NCBI RefSeq assembly: GCF_004005815.1 | Contig: NZ_SACK01000002.1 | Coordinates: 958,389 to 1,022,388 of the forward strand | Direction of reading: 5' to 3' | DNA from: Mucilaginibacter limnophilus | GTDB taxonomy: Bacteria > Bacteroidota > Bacteroidia > Sphingobacteriales > Sphingobacteriaceae | DNA length: 64,000 nt | Shown: piece after piece, positions 63,946 to 64,000 of the stretch | How positions within the stretch are numbered: the first letter of the stretch is position 1 | How the letters are laid out: each line of letters begins with the position of its first letter | Translations under genes and position numbers: made by a program | Notes under the pieces: model-generated | Databases searched by the model: none | Seen by the model: the letters and a program-made list of their open reading frames with translations, nothing else | What the model was told of the DNA's origin: nothing

Positions 63946-64000
63946 ATGAAAGAACAGAACAGTGCAGATGTAAACATTATCCCGCAACTTGATAAAGCAT
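63946..64000 (+). CDS. Start of a plus-strand gene, cut by the window end
   Basis: The open frame begins MKEQNSADVNIIPQLDKA after a strong AAGGAGGA ribosome-binding site and runs to the window edge (18 codons). Too little remains to identify the product. Confidence 0.6.
   Translation, partial: MKEQNSADVNIIPQLDKA

Overview
This 64-kb window reads as chromosome of a Bacteroidota bacterium, most like the Sphingobacteriaceae (Mucilaginibacter/Pedobacter type). The evidence is the glycan-degrading GH20 and GH92 enzymes, lipoproteins, an STN-domain relic and an outer-membrane beta-barrel protein, a short 286-aa sigma-70 factor, LytTR regulation, and repeated promoter-like TAnnTTTG boxes placed just before genes. 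No rRNA gene, complete tRNA gene or CRISPR array was seen.

Positions 1-20,530 look like ordinary chromosomal metabolism. A minus-strand sugar operon (class I aldolase, Gfo/Idh/MocA oxidoreductase, D-lyxose isomerase-like cupin, PfkB kinase, then a GH20 hexosaminidase and an exported propeller protein) faces a divergent GntR/UTRA regulator, with a perfect palindrome over the operon promoter. A RES/Xre toxin-antitoxin pair follows. Then come three exported proteins: ThuA + sugar dehydrogenase + cytochrome c, sugar dehydrogenase-like + cupredoxin, and DUF1080. A CorA transporter and a GH92 mannosidase close the region at a terminator.

Positions 20,530-24,240 are a graveyard of gene fragments. 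They start with a short tRNA-3'-end-like sequence and include an 85-bp TA-flanked inverted repeat (MITE-like) that cuts off a broken ATPase gene, VOC and STN fragments, one intact AAA/DUF4143 ATPase, and the last ~43 codons of a caspase-like gene. The same ATPase occurs again at 57,475-58,647, next to an intact secreted WD40-caspase gene. The two ATPase coding regions look identical while their flanks have diverged, yet the promoter palindrome is kept in both by compensatory changes.

Positions 24,240-38,770 hold accessory genes: an IS630-type transposase, the ImuA-ImuB-DnaE2 mutagenic repair operon, a TRIC channel, a Pif1-like helicase, and a three-gene HipB/HipS/HipT-like toxin-antitoxin operon. 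Several genes here are frameshifted.

Positions 38,770-57,000 combine lipoproteins, a TPR histidine kinase with its NarL-type regulator, a PQQ-like propeller, an accessory sigma-70 factor with a structured leader, a Fic protein with three palindromic operators, a frameshifted Hsp20, and a LytTR two-component pair divergent from a large outer-membrane protein. The right end (58,650-64,000) has a decayed phosphoribosyltransferase, the exported WD40-caspase, and an excisionase-like HTH gene with a small partner, typical of an integrative element. Functions are assigned from motifs read by eye; no database search was possible.
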